Origin: Drechmeria coniospora
Lineage: Eukaryota > Ascomycota > Sordariomycetes > Hypocreales > Ophiocordycipitaceae
Assembly (NCBI RefSeq): GCF_001625195.1
Contig: NC_054389.1
Location: 6,444,520 to 6,508,519 of the forward strand
DNA: 64,000 bases
Direction: 5' to 3'
In this document: positions 14,338-24,735 of the stretch, piece after piece
Numbering within the stretch: the first letter of the stretch is position 1
Layout of the letters: every line of letters starts with the position of its first letter
Made by a program: the position numbers and the translations under genes
Notes under the pieces: model-generated
What the model saw: the letters and a program-made list of their open reading frames with translations, nothing else
Databases searched by the model: none
Told to the model about the DNA's origin: nothing

Positions 14338-15395
14338 TGATCCTGACATTTATTTCCTTTGTTATGAACGAGCAAGAGATTTTGCGTCAAAAATTCCAGT
14401 GAGATGCAAGATGCTTCCGACAAGTCTCGGTTCTCTGCCGTACGACCCTCACGCAATGAAGGAGTATAATGCTGGTATCTGTGGTTGTAGAGGAATCACC
14501 CGAAGCTTGTTCGTTGAAGTTGTACGTGTACACCTTCAAGTACAGTATGTACATACTTACAGTATAATAACGCTAGGCTAATATTACTACTAGTTACTCC
14601 GTAGCAGAAGGTACTTGGGTGGATGACAAGCCAGAGCCGGGAACCGCCCCGCCTGAAGTATGCGGAGGGACTCGATATTGAACAACATGGGGGCGATCAG
14701 CAAGGGAAACCTCGAAACGTTGCTCTGCTGGTGGACCGTGACGGTGCAGATGCCACTTATGTGTACTCCGTGCTGTATGCTGTAACGCACACATGATGCC
14801 GGCTGGTGACGGACTTGCACTAACGTGTACGTAAATGTACAACTACTAATATATTCTTGTACATCAAGCCAGCGGTTCTCGTCCATGTTCTCCTGCTAGC
14901 TCATGTGTTGACCTCAGAGGGAGTGTGATCCGCCCCGAACTGCGAGGCGAAGGATCACGAGTAAACGAGTTGGACAGTAGTTTTAGTTCAGACTCATCTA
15001 TGTGGACACTAATAGCCCCGACATGCCCTTGCATGTTCGCGAGAGAGCGACGCGACTCCCGGAGTGACCGTACGGGGATGCCCCTGACGCCAGCTTACAT
15101 ATATTTTCGGTTCCTTGATGCCGGAGTAGCCAGATGTACTTTTTCCCATCCTATTCGAACATTTTTGCTTCACAAGAGAGGGGATCCCAATCGACCTGAC
15201 AGCGCATCTTCCGCCAACCACGTCCAGTCCCACTGACAGCCCAAGCAGCCTCTGACCCAAAAGACACGTAACGCCTTGCTAAAAAGTGTAGTATACAGGA
15301 GGATGCATCATCCGTCGATTCCCGACGTCCTGACGGCGCCTGCCACGTCAACAAGATGCTTCACCACCTGCCGCGTCGTCAGGCCGGTCCGGTGG
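14338..15395. other. Intergenic region
   Basis: No gene recognised. GTAC-rich words occur at 14520-14600 (TACTCCGTA near 14595) and 14760-14860. The remainder is 3' flank of the Ups gene and 5' flank of LTP1. Confidence 0.6.
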
Positions 15396-16097
15396 TCACA
15401 CCATCCGCATCTGGCGTTCCGTGCGAAGCGTCTCCAGCACGCCAATCACACCGTTATTGCGGATTCGCTCGAGCACGAGCCGCATGCCATCGCGGCTCCT
15501 GCCGAGCTGGTCCATGGACTTGGAAGAGGCAACCGTCTCGATGCTGCGCTGGATGCTTTTGGCGCCCCATCCGCCGATGAAGCCCGTCAGCCAGCCATCC
15601 TCGTGAGCTTGGCCAAGCCTTCCGCGGAGCTTCTCGCCCAGCCTCGAGCGAAAGACGACCGAGGTGCGAACGTCGGTCTCGTTCCGGGACGCGTTGAGGC
15701 CGCGATCTGCCTCCGACGGGACGCTAAACTGTTGTCTCTCGATGACGGACAAAACGCCCGTGAAGTTGAGGTTGCGGCTCTCCGTCTTCATCCAGCCCTC
15801 CTTGATGTCGACGACGCTGGTCTCGAGGATGTACGATGCCTTATCCCTGGAACCTCCCGTCATGCTTCGCGGCAAGAGCTTGTAAATGGCCTTTGGAAGC
15901 CGGCTCTTCTTCAGATGGATTCGTGTCGTGTGTATCCGTTGCGTGTCCGGGTCGACACGGCTGGAGATGGTGTCGGTGCTCAATACATGTGTGGCGAAGG
16001 GGTTGAGCTGTGGAGAAGAGTACCGTAGGAAGTAGGCGAGGGTGACGGTGGGGAACGGGTGAGAGTATGTGTGCCCGGTGGTATGCGTGAGGACCAT
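15396..16097 (-). CDS. Ups/PRELI (MSF1) domain phospholipid-transfer protein
   Basis: Single exon of 233 residues from the ATG at 16097. The whole N-terminal part, about residues 1-170, is a PRELI/MSF1 domain: GHTYSHPFPTVTLAYFLRY, then NPFATHVLSTDTISSRVDP, and later ETSVVDIKEGWMKTESRNLNFT and the basic GLNASRNETDVRTSVVFRSRLGEKLRG. Family members work in the mitochondrial intermembrane space with Mdm35, shuttling phosphatidic acid (Ups1) or phosphatidylserine (Ups2). The C-terminal region (about 170-233) is a predicted helix with charged residues. The sequence alone does not decide Ups1 versus Ups2/Ups3; the opening matches neither strictly, so no symbol is given. The frame is uninterrupted and the start is the first ATG. 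Confidence 0.88.
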   Translation of the reverse strand: MVLTHTTGHTYSHPFPTVTLAYFLRYSSPQLNPFATHVLSTDTISSRVDPDTQRIHTTRIHLKKSRLPKAIYKLLPRSMTGGSRDKASYILETSVVDIKEGWMKTESRNLNFTGVLSVIERQQFSVPSEADRGLNASRNETDVRTSVVFRSRLGEKLRGRLGQAHEDGWLTGFIGGWGAKSIQRSIETVASSKSMDQLGRSRDGMRLVLERIRNNGVIGVLETLRTERQMRMV

Positions 16098-17049
16098 GAT
16101 GCCGGCTCGAGGCTTTGGCCTGTCGATGAGCCGTCGGCGTCGTTGATGGTCGAACGGTGCTGATGAAGCTCACACGGAGACTTCGTCGCTGGCCTTGGAG
16201 ACTAGCACATTCCGACAGCCGATGACCTCTTGCAATCCAGTCCCTCAAGACCAATCAAAAATGCTGGCAAGAGGACGACGGATTGCGAGCGAGAGGGAGG
16301 ACGAGGAGAAAGGAGCTGGAGTGGGAGGATTAGGATGGCGAGGTGGCGAAGGGTGATAGAGGGAGAGGGATAAAGGGCAGGTCCAGTCGCTTTGGAACGT
16401 TTGTTGGATCCGTCGGATGATGGATATGCCAAATGGCACCACGAGCACGGACAGCTTTTTCCGTGCTGACGTCCCTAGCCTTGTGATTGGCCAGCGGTGC
16501 GGGGAACCCTGGTCTGGGAGACGCCGTTCACGTGATCAAGTTCTACCCTCGTTCACCTCATTTACCGACATGCCGAGGTGGCGAATGACGAATGCGACAG
16601 ACGTTCAAGACATGGGGAAATGCAAAGAAAAAGAAGGCCATCTTCAAGACGGTAAAATTCTGCTGAATTCTGGCGACAAGCTTTTGACCATTGCAAGTAG
16701 GCAGCCATCCACAATCTTCCCTTACAGCATCATTTTAGTCGAGTTGTTACCGACGCTAGCGTCCGTATCGGCTGCTTGTCGCACGCCGTCGACTTGTACA
16801 TGTAAATGTAAGTACTGCAAGAACGGAGTACTCCGTACTCCGTACAGTAATTACTCCAAGTGAACTTACACTACATGAAAGTACCAAGTACTCCGTAGTA
16901 CTTACAATCAAATACATACTTACGAAGTTGTTACTTGTACAGCATTAATAATTATTGAAACCAATGCTAGTATGCATCCCCCCTTGTATTCCAGCATCAT
17001 ATCATGTATGTAGTATGCACATCCTGATGTCCATCTCGACGTCGTGCCG
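16098..17049. other. Intergenic region with a GTAC-palindrome cluster
   Basis: No gene recognised. At 16800-16930 there is a dense run of GTAC words, including a perfect 14-nt palindrome ACGGAGTACTCCGT at 16823-16836 followed directly by another ACTCCGTAC copy. Confidence 0.65.
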
Positions 17050-18515
17050 TCATATTAAAAATTCGCCGTCGACAAAGTGCCTCAAGACGATCCACCCCTC
17101 GTCGAATGTCTTCTTCGCCATACGGACGATGATGGCGGCATGCGCGTGTCGGTCGTTGTGGATCCATACGGGATACTTGCGCCAGTTGAGCGAGTCTAGA
17201 GAGCGTATCATCTCGAACTGATATGGTGCCAATGCCAACGTTGGCTGTGTCGGCACCGACAGCCTCCGCTCGCGCCTCATCAGGTTCCTCTCTTCCGGTT
17301 CCATGTCATAGTCGTCGTCCTCGTCTTCGGTGGCCAAGTAGTCCTGATTCTGCGAGCTGTTCAGCGCCTCGTACGCGTTCTCGACTTCGCCGCGGAGCTC
17401 CTTGATGAGCAGCGGCACGCGGTATTCTGCTATGCTGAAGCTTCCCCTGCCCGTCTCATGCTGCTTTATCCGGCCGGAGCTGCGGATCGTTTGCACGACC
17501 GAGTTGCACAGAAAGGCGACGGTGCCGATGGGGACGAAGACGGCGATCATGACCATGAACGGAATGCGCTTCGTCCAGCGTAGGAGGAGGCCCGTGACGG
17601 ATGAAAAGGTGGCAGGCCGGCACACTTTAGGAAGCGGCACAATGGGCATGGCAGGGTCGAGGATGACGCCTTCGCAGCCTTTGAGGTAGTTGACCTTGAT
17701 GTTCTCCAGGTTTCGCCGATACGGATCCGTCTTTTGGATCCCGGTGGTGTAGTAGACGGCACTCCTGTCGTTGACGATGTTGGTGTAGAGCGTATGCCTC
17801 TTGAACTTGCGGAGGCCGCGCATGAATATCGAGGCGGGATCGGCGAGCACGGACAGCAGTGGCCGGCCGGTGTCGCGGAACTTGTCGATGGTGAACAGTT
17901 GGCGTCCCGACATGGACAAGGTCCGAGCTCCTATGACGTTCCATACATGGTTATGCCAGCCTTTGAGGGGGGAGCGAACGCCGAGGTGGGGAGACGCGAA
18001 TGTGACAAAGTTCTAGGACCAGCTTTCGTCAGCAGAGCAGGGACGAGGGCGGCGACCGGGGGACGAGGGACGAACCATGCAATCAAGCGTATCCAAGATT
18101 CCTTTGGCGTAGAGCAGCCCCACGGCGTAGCGCGAAACGAGTCCGCCGAGGGAGTATCCTATGATGCTGAGCTTGGTAATCTTGCCGCCTCGACTCTCGA
18201 TGGAGCGAATCTCCTCCTCAATCTCGGCGCAGACGCGGGCGCCGCCCAGCTCAATACCATCGTAGGTGAAGCTTCCGCTGTTGCGCTTGGCAAGGAGCAT
18301 GTACAGCTCGTCGGGTGGGTATTGCGATCGTAGGCATTTGGCAATGTTTTTCATGTGGTTGGGGTTCCCCCAGAGCTGCGGCTCTGTGAGTGATGACGTA
18401 CTGCATGCAGGTACCAAGTGCTTGGGTCGCTTACGCCGTGGACGAGGACACAGAGATGCTCAGCTTTCGGGCTGCCGCCCGTGTAATCCATGGCTGGCTC
18501 TGTATTCTGGGACAT
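17050..18515 (-). CDS. Rog1-like lipase (DUF676 serine esterase)
   Basis: Alpha/beta-hydrolase of the DUF676 family (yeast Rog1/YDR444W/YDL109C relatives), acting on lipid esters at internal membranes or lipid droplets. Three exons, 18435-18515, 18076-18375 and 17050-18012, give 447 residues. The joins read LCVLVHG+LWGNPNHM and LDCM+NFVTFASPHLG. The oxyanion-type VHGLWGNPNHM opens the hydrolase core, and GYSLGG supplies the nucleophile Ser. The conserved stretch GWHNHVWNVIGARTLSMSG follows. A hydrophobic segment RIPFMVMIAVFVPIGTVAFLCNSVV (about residues 280-305) probably anchors the protein in or beside a membrane. The acidic loop ATEDEDDDYDMEPEE precedes the C-terminal DRHAHAAIIVR segment, whose His residues may complete the active site. 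A second in-frame ATG at 18491 is possible. Confidence 0.9.
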
Positions 18516-19909
18516 TCCTGGACCGCGTTGACGACGAGGCTCTGGTGTTTGCTGGAAGGATACTGGAATTGTTCCCAAGTAGGATGAAGTCGGGGACTCA
18601 GCTCCAGGGGTAGACCGTAGGCATGAGAGAGTACATGCAAAGAATGTACTTACTGTACTCTTCGGAAAGCCGGACGCTTGGGGCCAATCCCCAACGCGAA
18701 GGGAAACGTGTTCCGCGGTGAGCCCGGCACTGTCGCGGCCCAACAACAGGCCAAGGCGGCAGCTACGGCGGGGTCCTGTCGCTGTTGGGCCTGTAAGTAC
18801 AACAACTGTAGGTGGAAGTAAGTACTTGGAGTTCTGGACAGCGGGAGCGGCGTGAACGGACTTTAGGGTCCGCCACAGTTTTTCCCTCTGAACCTTGGGG
18901 CCAAGGTTTCGTTGCAAGGCCGATGTAAATTCAATACAACTTTGATTGTTCATCTCGCATGGCACAACCGTTTCGGAAATTTGGACGCCTATCAATTCTA
19001 TGCACCGCTCAAGTTTCGTCCATGATACTTGGCCAATCGAGATCCAGCCTACAGATGCATTTGACCTGACACGAGCAGGAGCATGAAGCAAGTAGTCCTC
19101 CGTATTACAGCATGAAATCCACTGTTAAATGCAAGCAAAACCAAGTATTTGCTAGCCGCCAGCTGCTTACATGTACGAACATATTGGTACAGGTGTTGCT
19201 AGAAAGTATTGATGACTCTCAAAATTACACACAGTACTCCGTAGTAGGTAAGCACTTGTCCTTGGTTCTAAGGGGCAACCTCGGCAGGTCAAGGCATGCT
19301 CATTGAGACCTCTCTGTATTTAAACAGTCCGCTCAATTCCTTGAAGCGCAGACTACACGAGTCTTCTAGTACTGAAAATTCAACCTTGCTACTTAATTAT
19401 TTGTACAGTGCTTGACCTGGACCTCCATAACAATCGCCGCTATTTCGGAGGTGCCTACGGAGTACATCGTACTAGGTACCAAGGTATTGCGTAAGTAGGT
19501 AGGTACCCCAGTGCTCCTGCACTGTAGGTAGTTGTGCTAGCGCCCAATCGCTGGTCACTTCTTCAACGTCACTCTTCTCTTACATCTCCTCTCCACGCTG
19601 CATTGACACTTTCACACACGCCCAACTGCAAATCTCCTCTTGACAGATTGAATTGCCCCTCGATACACCTCTGTTCAGTCGTGGTATGCCGTGGTATGCT
19701 GTACGGCGAACGACACTCACCAGGGTTCCCTTCCGTGCGATCCTTTGGCAGCTGCATCTCGTCGTCACTATCGCTTCCTTTACCTTGTCATCACTTGTCG
19801 TGCCTGAGACGCGCTACAAGGTCACCGCAGCTTGCCAAACGAACATGGTATACGCCTCAGGAACCATAAGATAAATCCAGACTGCAAATTCCCGTCATAA
19901 AATCTCGCC
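18516..19909. other. Divergent intergenic region, lipase / REX3
   Basis: No gene recognised in 1.4 kb. It should hold the promoters of both divergent genes. GTAC-type words occur near 19230 (TACTCCGTA), 19455 (TACGGAGTA) and 19470-19510. Confidence 0.6.
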
Positions 19910-21853
19910 ATGAGCATCCAGCTGAAGCACGTCCCCTGCCCAGCTGGCAACAAGTGCACAGCCTTCCAGTGCATCTTCGGGCATGCCAACGAGCAAAAGC
20001 AAAAGATAGTGCCACCTCGAGAGGAGAATGAAGCACCATTCCGTGATGAGGACCCGACAACTCATGATAGTCCACGGAAGCGACTCAAAGTGGACCAGGG
20101 GATGAGGGCAGCTGGGGTACGAGCCTCGTCTGGCCAGCCCACCGACGAAGCCAATACAGCTACTGGCACGGCGCCGATTGAGACGAAGCCAGTGCCACAT
20201 CGTTCGCTCTCAAAACCTGAGCCGTCGATCCGTAAGCCAGCTGTCACCGCCTCGCCGGCGTCCCAGAAAACGTCATGCGTAACCGGTGATGCAAGCCAAG
20301 TGGCTGGGAAGAAGACGGCTGTGCCGCCGCGAAAGGCGGAGAGTCTCAATCCTCGGTTGCTGAAGAGCTCTCCCGCAAGCCACGAACTTCGACTCAAGCT
20401 TGTCAGGATGCTCCACAGCGAATTCTCTCGTCTCAACTTGGAGCTCAAGAAGGACGCCATGGACGACGAGCTGAAGCTGGTCTTGTCCGACCAAGACCTC
20501 ATCATCAAAGCCCTCGACGAAGAGCAGAGAGTTGCACAGGAAAAGCCGGCCGTGTACTCGAACGTGATGAAGAACCAAGTCATGCAGCACAAACGCATGG
20601 GCGTCTCGCAGTGGAAAGCCCAACGCGCCAAGGAGCTGCAAGCAATGCGGAAGGTTGCCGGCAGCAAATCGTCGAACTTGGCCCCGAAGACGATCCATAC
20701 CGGACTTCCTCCTTCCGAGGAGGTCAAGATTCTGCGACGTCTCCTCACACCGATAGAAGGCCTCTCCAAGCATGGCTACGTCGCCAAGGTGCCTACGGAG
20801 GAATCCATCCAGTCGACCCGCAACGCCGTCAAAGCTGGAAAAGGCTGGGAAGTGTGCGATCGCTGCCAGCAACGCTTCCAGGTGTTCCCCGGCAGACGCG
20901 AAGAAGATGGAGCGCTTGCGACCGGAGGCAACTGCCACTTCCACTGGGGGAAAACGTATATCCCCGCGAAGGCGCCTGGGGACAATAGCAGGGTACCCAA
21001 GCGGTTTCAATGCTGCAGCCAAGAGGTCGGCGAATCCGCAGGCTGCATTACCCACGACAACCACGTGTACAAGTTCACGGATGCGAACCGGCTGGCTACT
21101 GTCATCAACTTTGCGGCGACGCCGGAGAACAGCATCGTCCCGACGGGTAGGGCGGTCTGCTTTGATTGCGAGATGGCGTATACCGTCCACGGCTTGGAGC
21201 TGATACGCCTCACGGCGACGTCATGGCCCACGGGCGAGGAGCTGCTGGATGTACTCGTCCAGCCGCTCGGAGAAATCTTGGACCTCAACTCTCGCTATTC
21301 CGGCGTTTGGCCGGACGATCTCGCTTACGCCGTCCCATGGACCGATTGTGCCGACCCTGCGCCGTCTAATAAGAGCAGCGAGGGGGCCGGAAGCGAAAAA
21401 GGCGAAGTCATGCCCGGCAGAAAGAAGCTCAAGAAGGTGTCGTCTCCCGTCGTCGCGCGAGACTTGCTATTCTCTCTCCTCTCGCCATCGACACCCTTGA
21501 TCGGACACGGTCTCGAAAACGACCTCAACGCCGTCCGCATCGTCCACCCGACGGTCGTCGACACGGTCCTGCTGTACCCTCACAAGGGAGGCCTGCCGTT
21601 CCGGACGGCCTTGAAGAAGCTCATGTATGATCACATGAACAAGAAGATACAGCAAGAGACGGGCCCCAAGATGCTCGGTCACGACTCTGCCGAGGATGCG
21701 CGGGCGGCCGGCGACCTTGTACGGCTCAAGGTCATGGCACACTGGCAAGACATGAGACGCGCGGGCTGGAGGCTGGTGGACGGCGAAGTGCTTGCGCCGA
21801 TCCAAAACAACGCCAAGGAAGGCAGCCTGACGGAGAGCTTTATCGAGTCCTAA
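19910..21853 (+). CDS. REX3: RNA exonuclease 3 (Rex3), DEDDh family
   Basis: 3'-5' RNA exonuclease that trims stable RNAs such as RNase MRP RNA in yeast; probably nuclear. Single exon, 647 residues. The N-terminus has a short Cys/His cluster (CPAGNKC...C.FGH, residues about 10-26), then a low-complexity linker and a nuclear-type basic/acidic mid region. A second Cys/His module lies around residues 320-390 (CDRCQQRF, CHFHWGK, CCSQ, GCITHDNH). The exonuclease fold follows: Exo I CFDCEMAY with Asp419 and Glu421, Exo II GHGLENDLN with Asp538, and Exo III GHDSAEDAR with His591 and Asp596, all five DEDDh residues being present. The start is the first ATG after an in-frame stop-rich leader. The layout matches Rex3 better than Rex4, which lacks the Zn modules. 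Confidence 0.93.
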   Translation: MSIQLKHVPCPAGNKCTAFQCIFGHANEQKQKIVPPREENEAPFRDEDPTTHDSPRKRLKVDQGMRAAGVRASSGQPTDEANTATGTAPIETKPVPHRSLSKPEPSIRKPAVTASPASQKTSCVTGDASQVAGKKTAVPPRKAESLNPRLLKSSPASHELRLKLVRMLHSEFSRLNLELKKDAMDDELKLVLSDQDLIIKALDEEQRVAQEKPAVYSNVMKNQVMQHKRMGVSQWKAQRAKELQAMRKVAGSKSSNLAPKTIHTGLPPSEEVKILRRLLTPIEGLSKHGYVAKVPTEESIQSTRNAVKAGKGWEVCDRCQQRFQVFPGRREEDGALATGGNCHFHWGKTYIPAKAPGDNSRVPKRFQCCSQEVGESAGCITHDNHVYKFTDANRLATVINFAATPENSIVPTGRAVCFDCEMAYTVHGLELIRLTATSWPTGEELLDVLVQPLGEILDLNSRYSGVWPDDLAYAVPWTDCADPAPSNKSSEGAGSEKGEVMPGRKKLKKVSSPVVARDLLFSLLSPSTPLIGHGLENDLNAVRIVHPTVVDTVLLYPHKGGLPFRTALKKLMYDHMNKKIQQETGPKMLGHDSAEDARAAGDLVRLKVMAHWQDMRRAGWRLVDGEVLAPIQNNAKEGSLTESFIES

Positions 21854-22095
21854 GGGCGCTCGTTTGTAGTTTGCCACGGAGCGCGGATGCATCCGAGGCC
21901 TCGGAGGACGGTGGCAACTTGACGGTGCGTGCGATGCCGTCAAGCGGCCACTCAGGTAGAATTCAAACTATTCATCACACATGTACAAAGAGAGACGTCG
22001 GCCCTTGTTCTCAGAGTAGAATTCCATGACCGCTGTTGAATATACATCTCCTCAAGAGCGATGAAGTGGGGAGTTCAACCTATTGAATAATACAC

Positions 22096-23016
22096 TCAAG
22101 CCCTGCCGACAGATAGCAGATACTGACCGCCGCCACCGTTCTTTCCACCACTCGGCAGATACGCCACGTTGGGGTTGGACGCCAGCGTTGCTGCAATCTC
22201 CCTACTCGCCTCGATTTTTCGAATTTGGATCAAGCCGTCTCCCGCCTTGGCGATGGCCTTGCTAATCTCCTCCGCACTCTCGGCCTCACCCTCGGCGCGA
22301 ATCACGTTGGCCTGCCTCTCTTGCTCGGCCTTTTCGACAATGAAGCGGGCGCGTTCGGCGTCCTGCTGGGCAATCTGCTTCTGCTCAACGGCCTTGGTGA
22401 ACTCGCGACCAAAGGTCATGTGCGTGATGGATACGTCCTCGAGATCAATGTTGAACTCGGCAGCGCGCAGGGTGAGGTCGTTGCGGATGCGGTTGGAAAC
22501 GGCCTCGCGCTGGGTGATGAGCTCGGCGGCATCGAACTGGGCGACGATGGCCTTGAGGACTTCGTTGCCGATGGAGGGAAGGACACGCTCGTCGTAGTCG
22601 ACGCCGAGGTTCTGCAAGCACGACACCGTCAGCACTTGCTTTCCGTAGAAACGAAGAGGCAGACACGGGGTACGGCATGGACAAACCTGGTAAATCTTGG
22701 GTAGAGCCTCGACGCTGGGTCGATGCAGCACTCTCAGGGTCAAGCTGACCATCTGCAGGTCCTTGCTGCCCGTCGTCGTCGCGATGTTCCTCGGCTTCGT
22801 CCGCACGTCGAAGATGATGCTCCTCTGGAGCCAGGGAATGAGAAGATGGGTACCCTCATTAACGACATCGTTCTTGACACCGGATAACCTGTCGAAAATG
22901 ACGGCTCTCGTGCCACCCTTGACATCGTATATGGACTGGCTGACGAGGAAAGCACCGGCCGAAACAGGAACGGCCATGCGGTACATCCAGTTGAGGGCTC
23001 TCGCTGCGTTGGCCAT
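22096..23016 (-). CDS. PHB1: Prohibitin 1
   Basis: Inner-membrane SPFH/Band-7 protein that forms ring complexes with Phb2, holding m-AAA protease and scaffolding respiratory assembly. Two exons, 22687-23016 and 22096-22611, give 281 residues. The N-terminal hydrophobic segment AVPVSAGAFLVSQSIYDV anchors it. The core reads GGTRAVIFDRLSGV, EGTHLLIPWLQRSIIFDVRTKPRNI, and NEVLKAIVAQFDAAELITQRE. A coiled coil follows (FTKAVEQKQIAQQDAERARF), then the usual end NPNVAYLPSGGK. The 75-nt intron (22612-22686, GTTTGT...GCAG) is a multiple of three with no stop, so an intron-retaining reading frame stays open; the conserved join PKIYQ+NLGVDYDERV shows that splicing is the norm. It is divergent from QCR8, 291 bp away. 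Confidence 0.97.
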   Translation of the reverse strand: MANAARALNWMYRMAVPVSAGAFLVSQSIYDVKGGTRAVIFDRLSGVKNDVVNEGTHLLIPWLQRSIIFDVRTKPRNIATTTGSKDLQMVSLTLRVLHRPSVEALPKIYQVCPCRTPCLPLRFYGKQVLTVSCLQNLGVDYDERVLPSIGNEVLKAIVAQFDAAELITQREAVSNRIRNDLTLRAAEFNIDLEDVSITHMTFGREFTKAVEQKQIAQQDAERARFIVEKAEQERQANVIRAEGEAESAEEISKAIAKAGDGLIQIRKIEASREIAATLASNPNVAYLPSGGKNGGGGQYLLSVGRA

Positions 23017-23307
23017 ATTGGCGGCGCCGGGGGCTGTATGAAACTAGCTAGACGACGGCGTGTTGGCTTTGAGAAGATGGAAGTTTGCGAGATATTGGTA
23101 ATGGCAAGCTGGCAAGCTCATGCCGCTGAATGAAGCTGCATCGGTGAGGGCTGATTTTCGGGGTGAAAACTACGCTAAGCCTGTTTGGGTAAGCTCGGCC
23201 CAGAGTGGTCCGCGGTTTTCAACTTCCTGCTTGACCCGACGATCGTGACCCTCAACTCCTCCCAGCTCTGATCAACCGACAACAATAGCGCTGCGAATCC
23301 TGAGACG
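23017..23307. promoter_or_regulatory. Shared divergent promoter of PHB1 and QCR8
   Basis: Only 291 bp separate the two start codons of oppositely oriented genes for inner-membrane proteins, so the promoters must overlap or be shared. No canonical TATA box is visible at a convincing distance. The assignment is inferred from the gene order. Confidence 0.6.
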
Positions 23308-24048
23308 ATGAGACCGACACAGACTATGAACGGTGGCGGCGCGCCCAATTGGAGGGTTGGCCAGTACGTTGATTCCCATGGATCGAGGACGAGCGTCGCG
23401 TCGTGCCGCAATTATCGCCACGAGACGGCTGCTGCATCATCACTGCGATTCCGAAATCCCCTTTCTGATGCCAAAGCTAACTTGTACCGCAGCTTCCTGG
23501 GAGACTGGGGATCATTTGGTGAGTTGCATTCATCGAGTTCGCCATCGAATCTGCCCCGGAGACGGCGCTGTCGCCGGGGGCAGGGGTGGAATGGTGCTGC
23601 GAGAGCCGGCGTCGAAGGGCCGCTTGTCAATTTCCAAATGAGCCTCCGCTCCATAGACAAGCGCTCTTACACTACGCTGGGAATCGATCCGATTATCGTC
23701 GCAGCATTGGCCCGGGGATCACATGCTAATCGGACCCTATGCAGGCGGCTCCAAGCAAAAGGGCATCGTCCAGTACGGCGTTTCTGCGAACCGACAGAAC
23801 CCTTTCGCCGGCGCTGTTCACGACGCTATCTTCAACACTTTCCGCCGTACCAAGAGCCAGATCTTCTACTGGCTGCCGCCTATGCTTGCCGGCTACTACC
23901 TCATGGACTGGGCCACTGAACGGTACGAGCCGACCGGGGTGACGACTGAGCCGATTGCGCGACGCAAAGTAGACTAACGCCCAATCTTGATAGAAACCAC
24001 TATCTGTTCTCCAAGGCGGGCCGTGCCGAGTTTGGCGATGACGAGTAA
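23308..24048 (+). CDS. QCR8: Cytochrome bc1 complex subunit 8 (Qcr8)
   Basis: Single-span subunit of respiratory complex III (ubiquinone-binding region), mitochondrial inner membrane. Four exons, 23308-23363, 23493-23518 (26 nt), 23745-23922 and 23994-24048, give 104 residues. The joins read GH+FLGDWGSFG, then GGSKQKGIVQYGVSANRQNPFAG, and finally TER+NHYLFSKAGRAEFGDDE. Introns have CTAAC/CTAAT branch sites just before their acceptors. The second exon is a small one that a gene finder could easily miss, but without it the conserved WG.FGG.KQKGI box would be lost. The single membrane helix is FYWLPPMLAGYYLMDWA. Divergent from PHB1; QCR7 of the same complex lies 27 kb to the right. Confidence 0.94.
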
Positions 24049-24735
24049 AGGATGGACGTGGTTCGAATAGGGTTCTTCGTGTCCATGTACATCATTGTCT
24101 TGACAGGGTGGATAGATGAATAGACATCTCTCGCAGCTTTGCATGATGCCAGATGTGTCGGTGCGCATTGATTCGACATCTACGACCGAGGGTGCATCCT
24201 GCAAACCAACCTAAGTCGGCCTCAAAATGGAGTAATTTGGTGCTCGATTGACTTAGCCCAAACGAACCTATGAGATATACCTCGCTATCGCATCGAAGAG
24301 TCAAAGGATACCATAGAGACAGTGGGCATGACGAGCGACCGAAGAAATCAAGTAAATGATTCGAATGAAATTTCCTTCCTCTACTGGCTCTTTCGTTCAT
24401 TCTCGTCATGCTTGCCAGGCATTTGCACAATGGACGCGCATCCGATTGTGTCACGTGACAGACATCCGGAGCCGGCCCTATGAGTGGCCGAAATTTTTAC
24501 GAGAGCTCGAGCCCCCCCCTCCAAGCAAAAAGTTCGGATTAGAAAAATTTCGAGGTACAGCGACAAGCGACAGCAAGTAATTGCCCAAGTTCACCACCAT
24601 TGTCGCTCATTGGGCTCCGCGCTGCAAGCTCCGAATTATTCCTAGGTTGCCGGTTTGAAAGTTTGATCTTTCATTCTCGAAACTGTCGCCGCACATACCC
24701 TTCGAAATTCCAACAGACCCACCCAAATCGAAGCG
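24049..24735. other. Intergenic region, 5' of NHP2
   Basis: No gene recognised. The right end is the NHP2 promoter and carries a pair of inverted AAATTT-type elements at 24489-24498 and 24543-24552, listed separately. Confidence 0.6.
24489..24552. promoter_or_regulatory. Inverted pair of RRPE-like elements upstream of NHP2
   Basis: CGAAATTTTT at 24489-24498 and its exact reverse complement AAAAATTTCG at 24543-24552 lie 184-247 bp before the NHP2 start codon. The core resembles the ribosomal RNA processing element (GAAAAATTT) found upstream of ribosome-biogenesis genes in fungi. The function here is inferred from sequence and position only. Confidence 0.5.
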
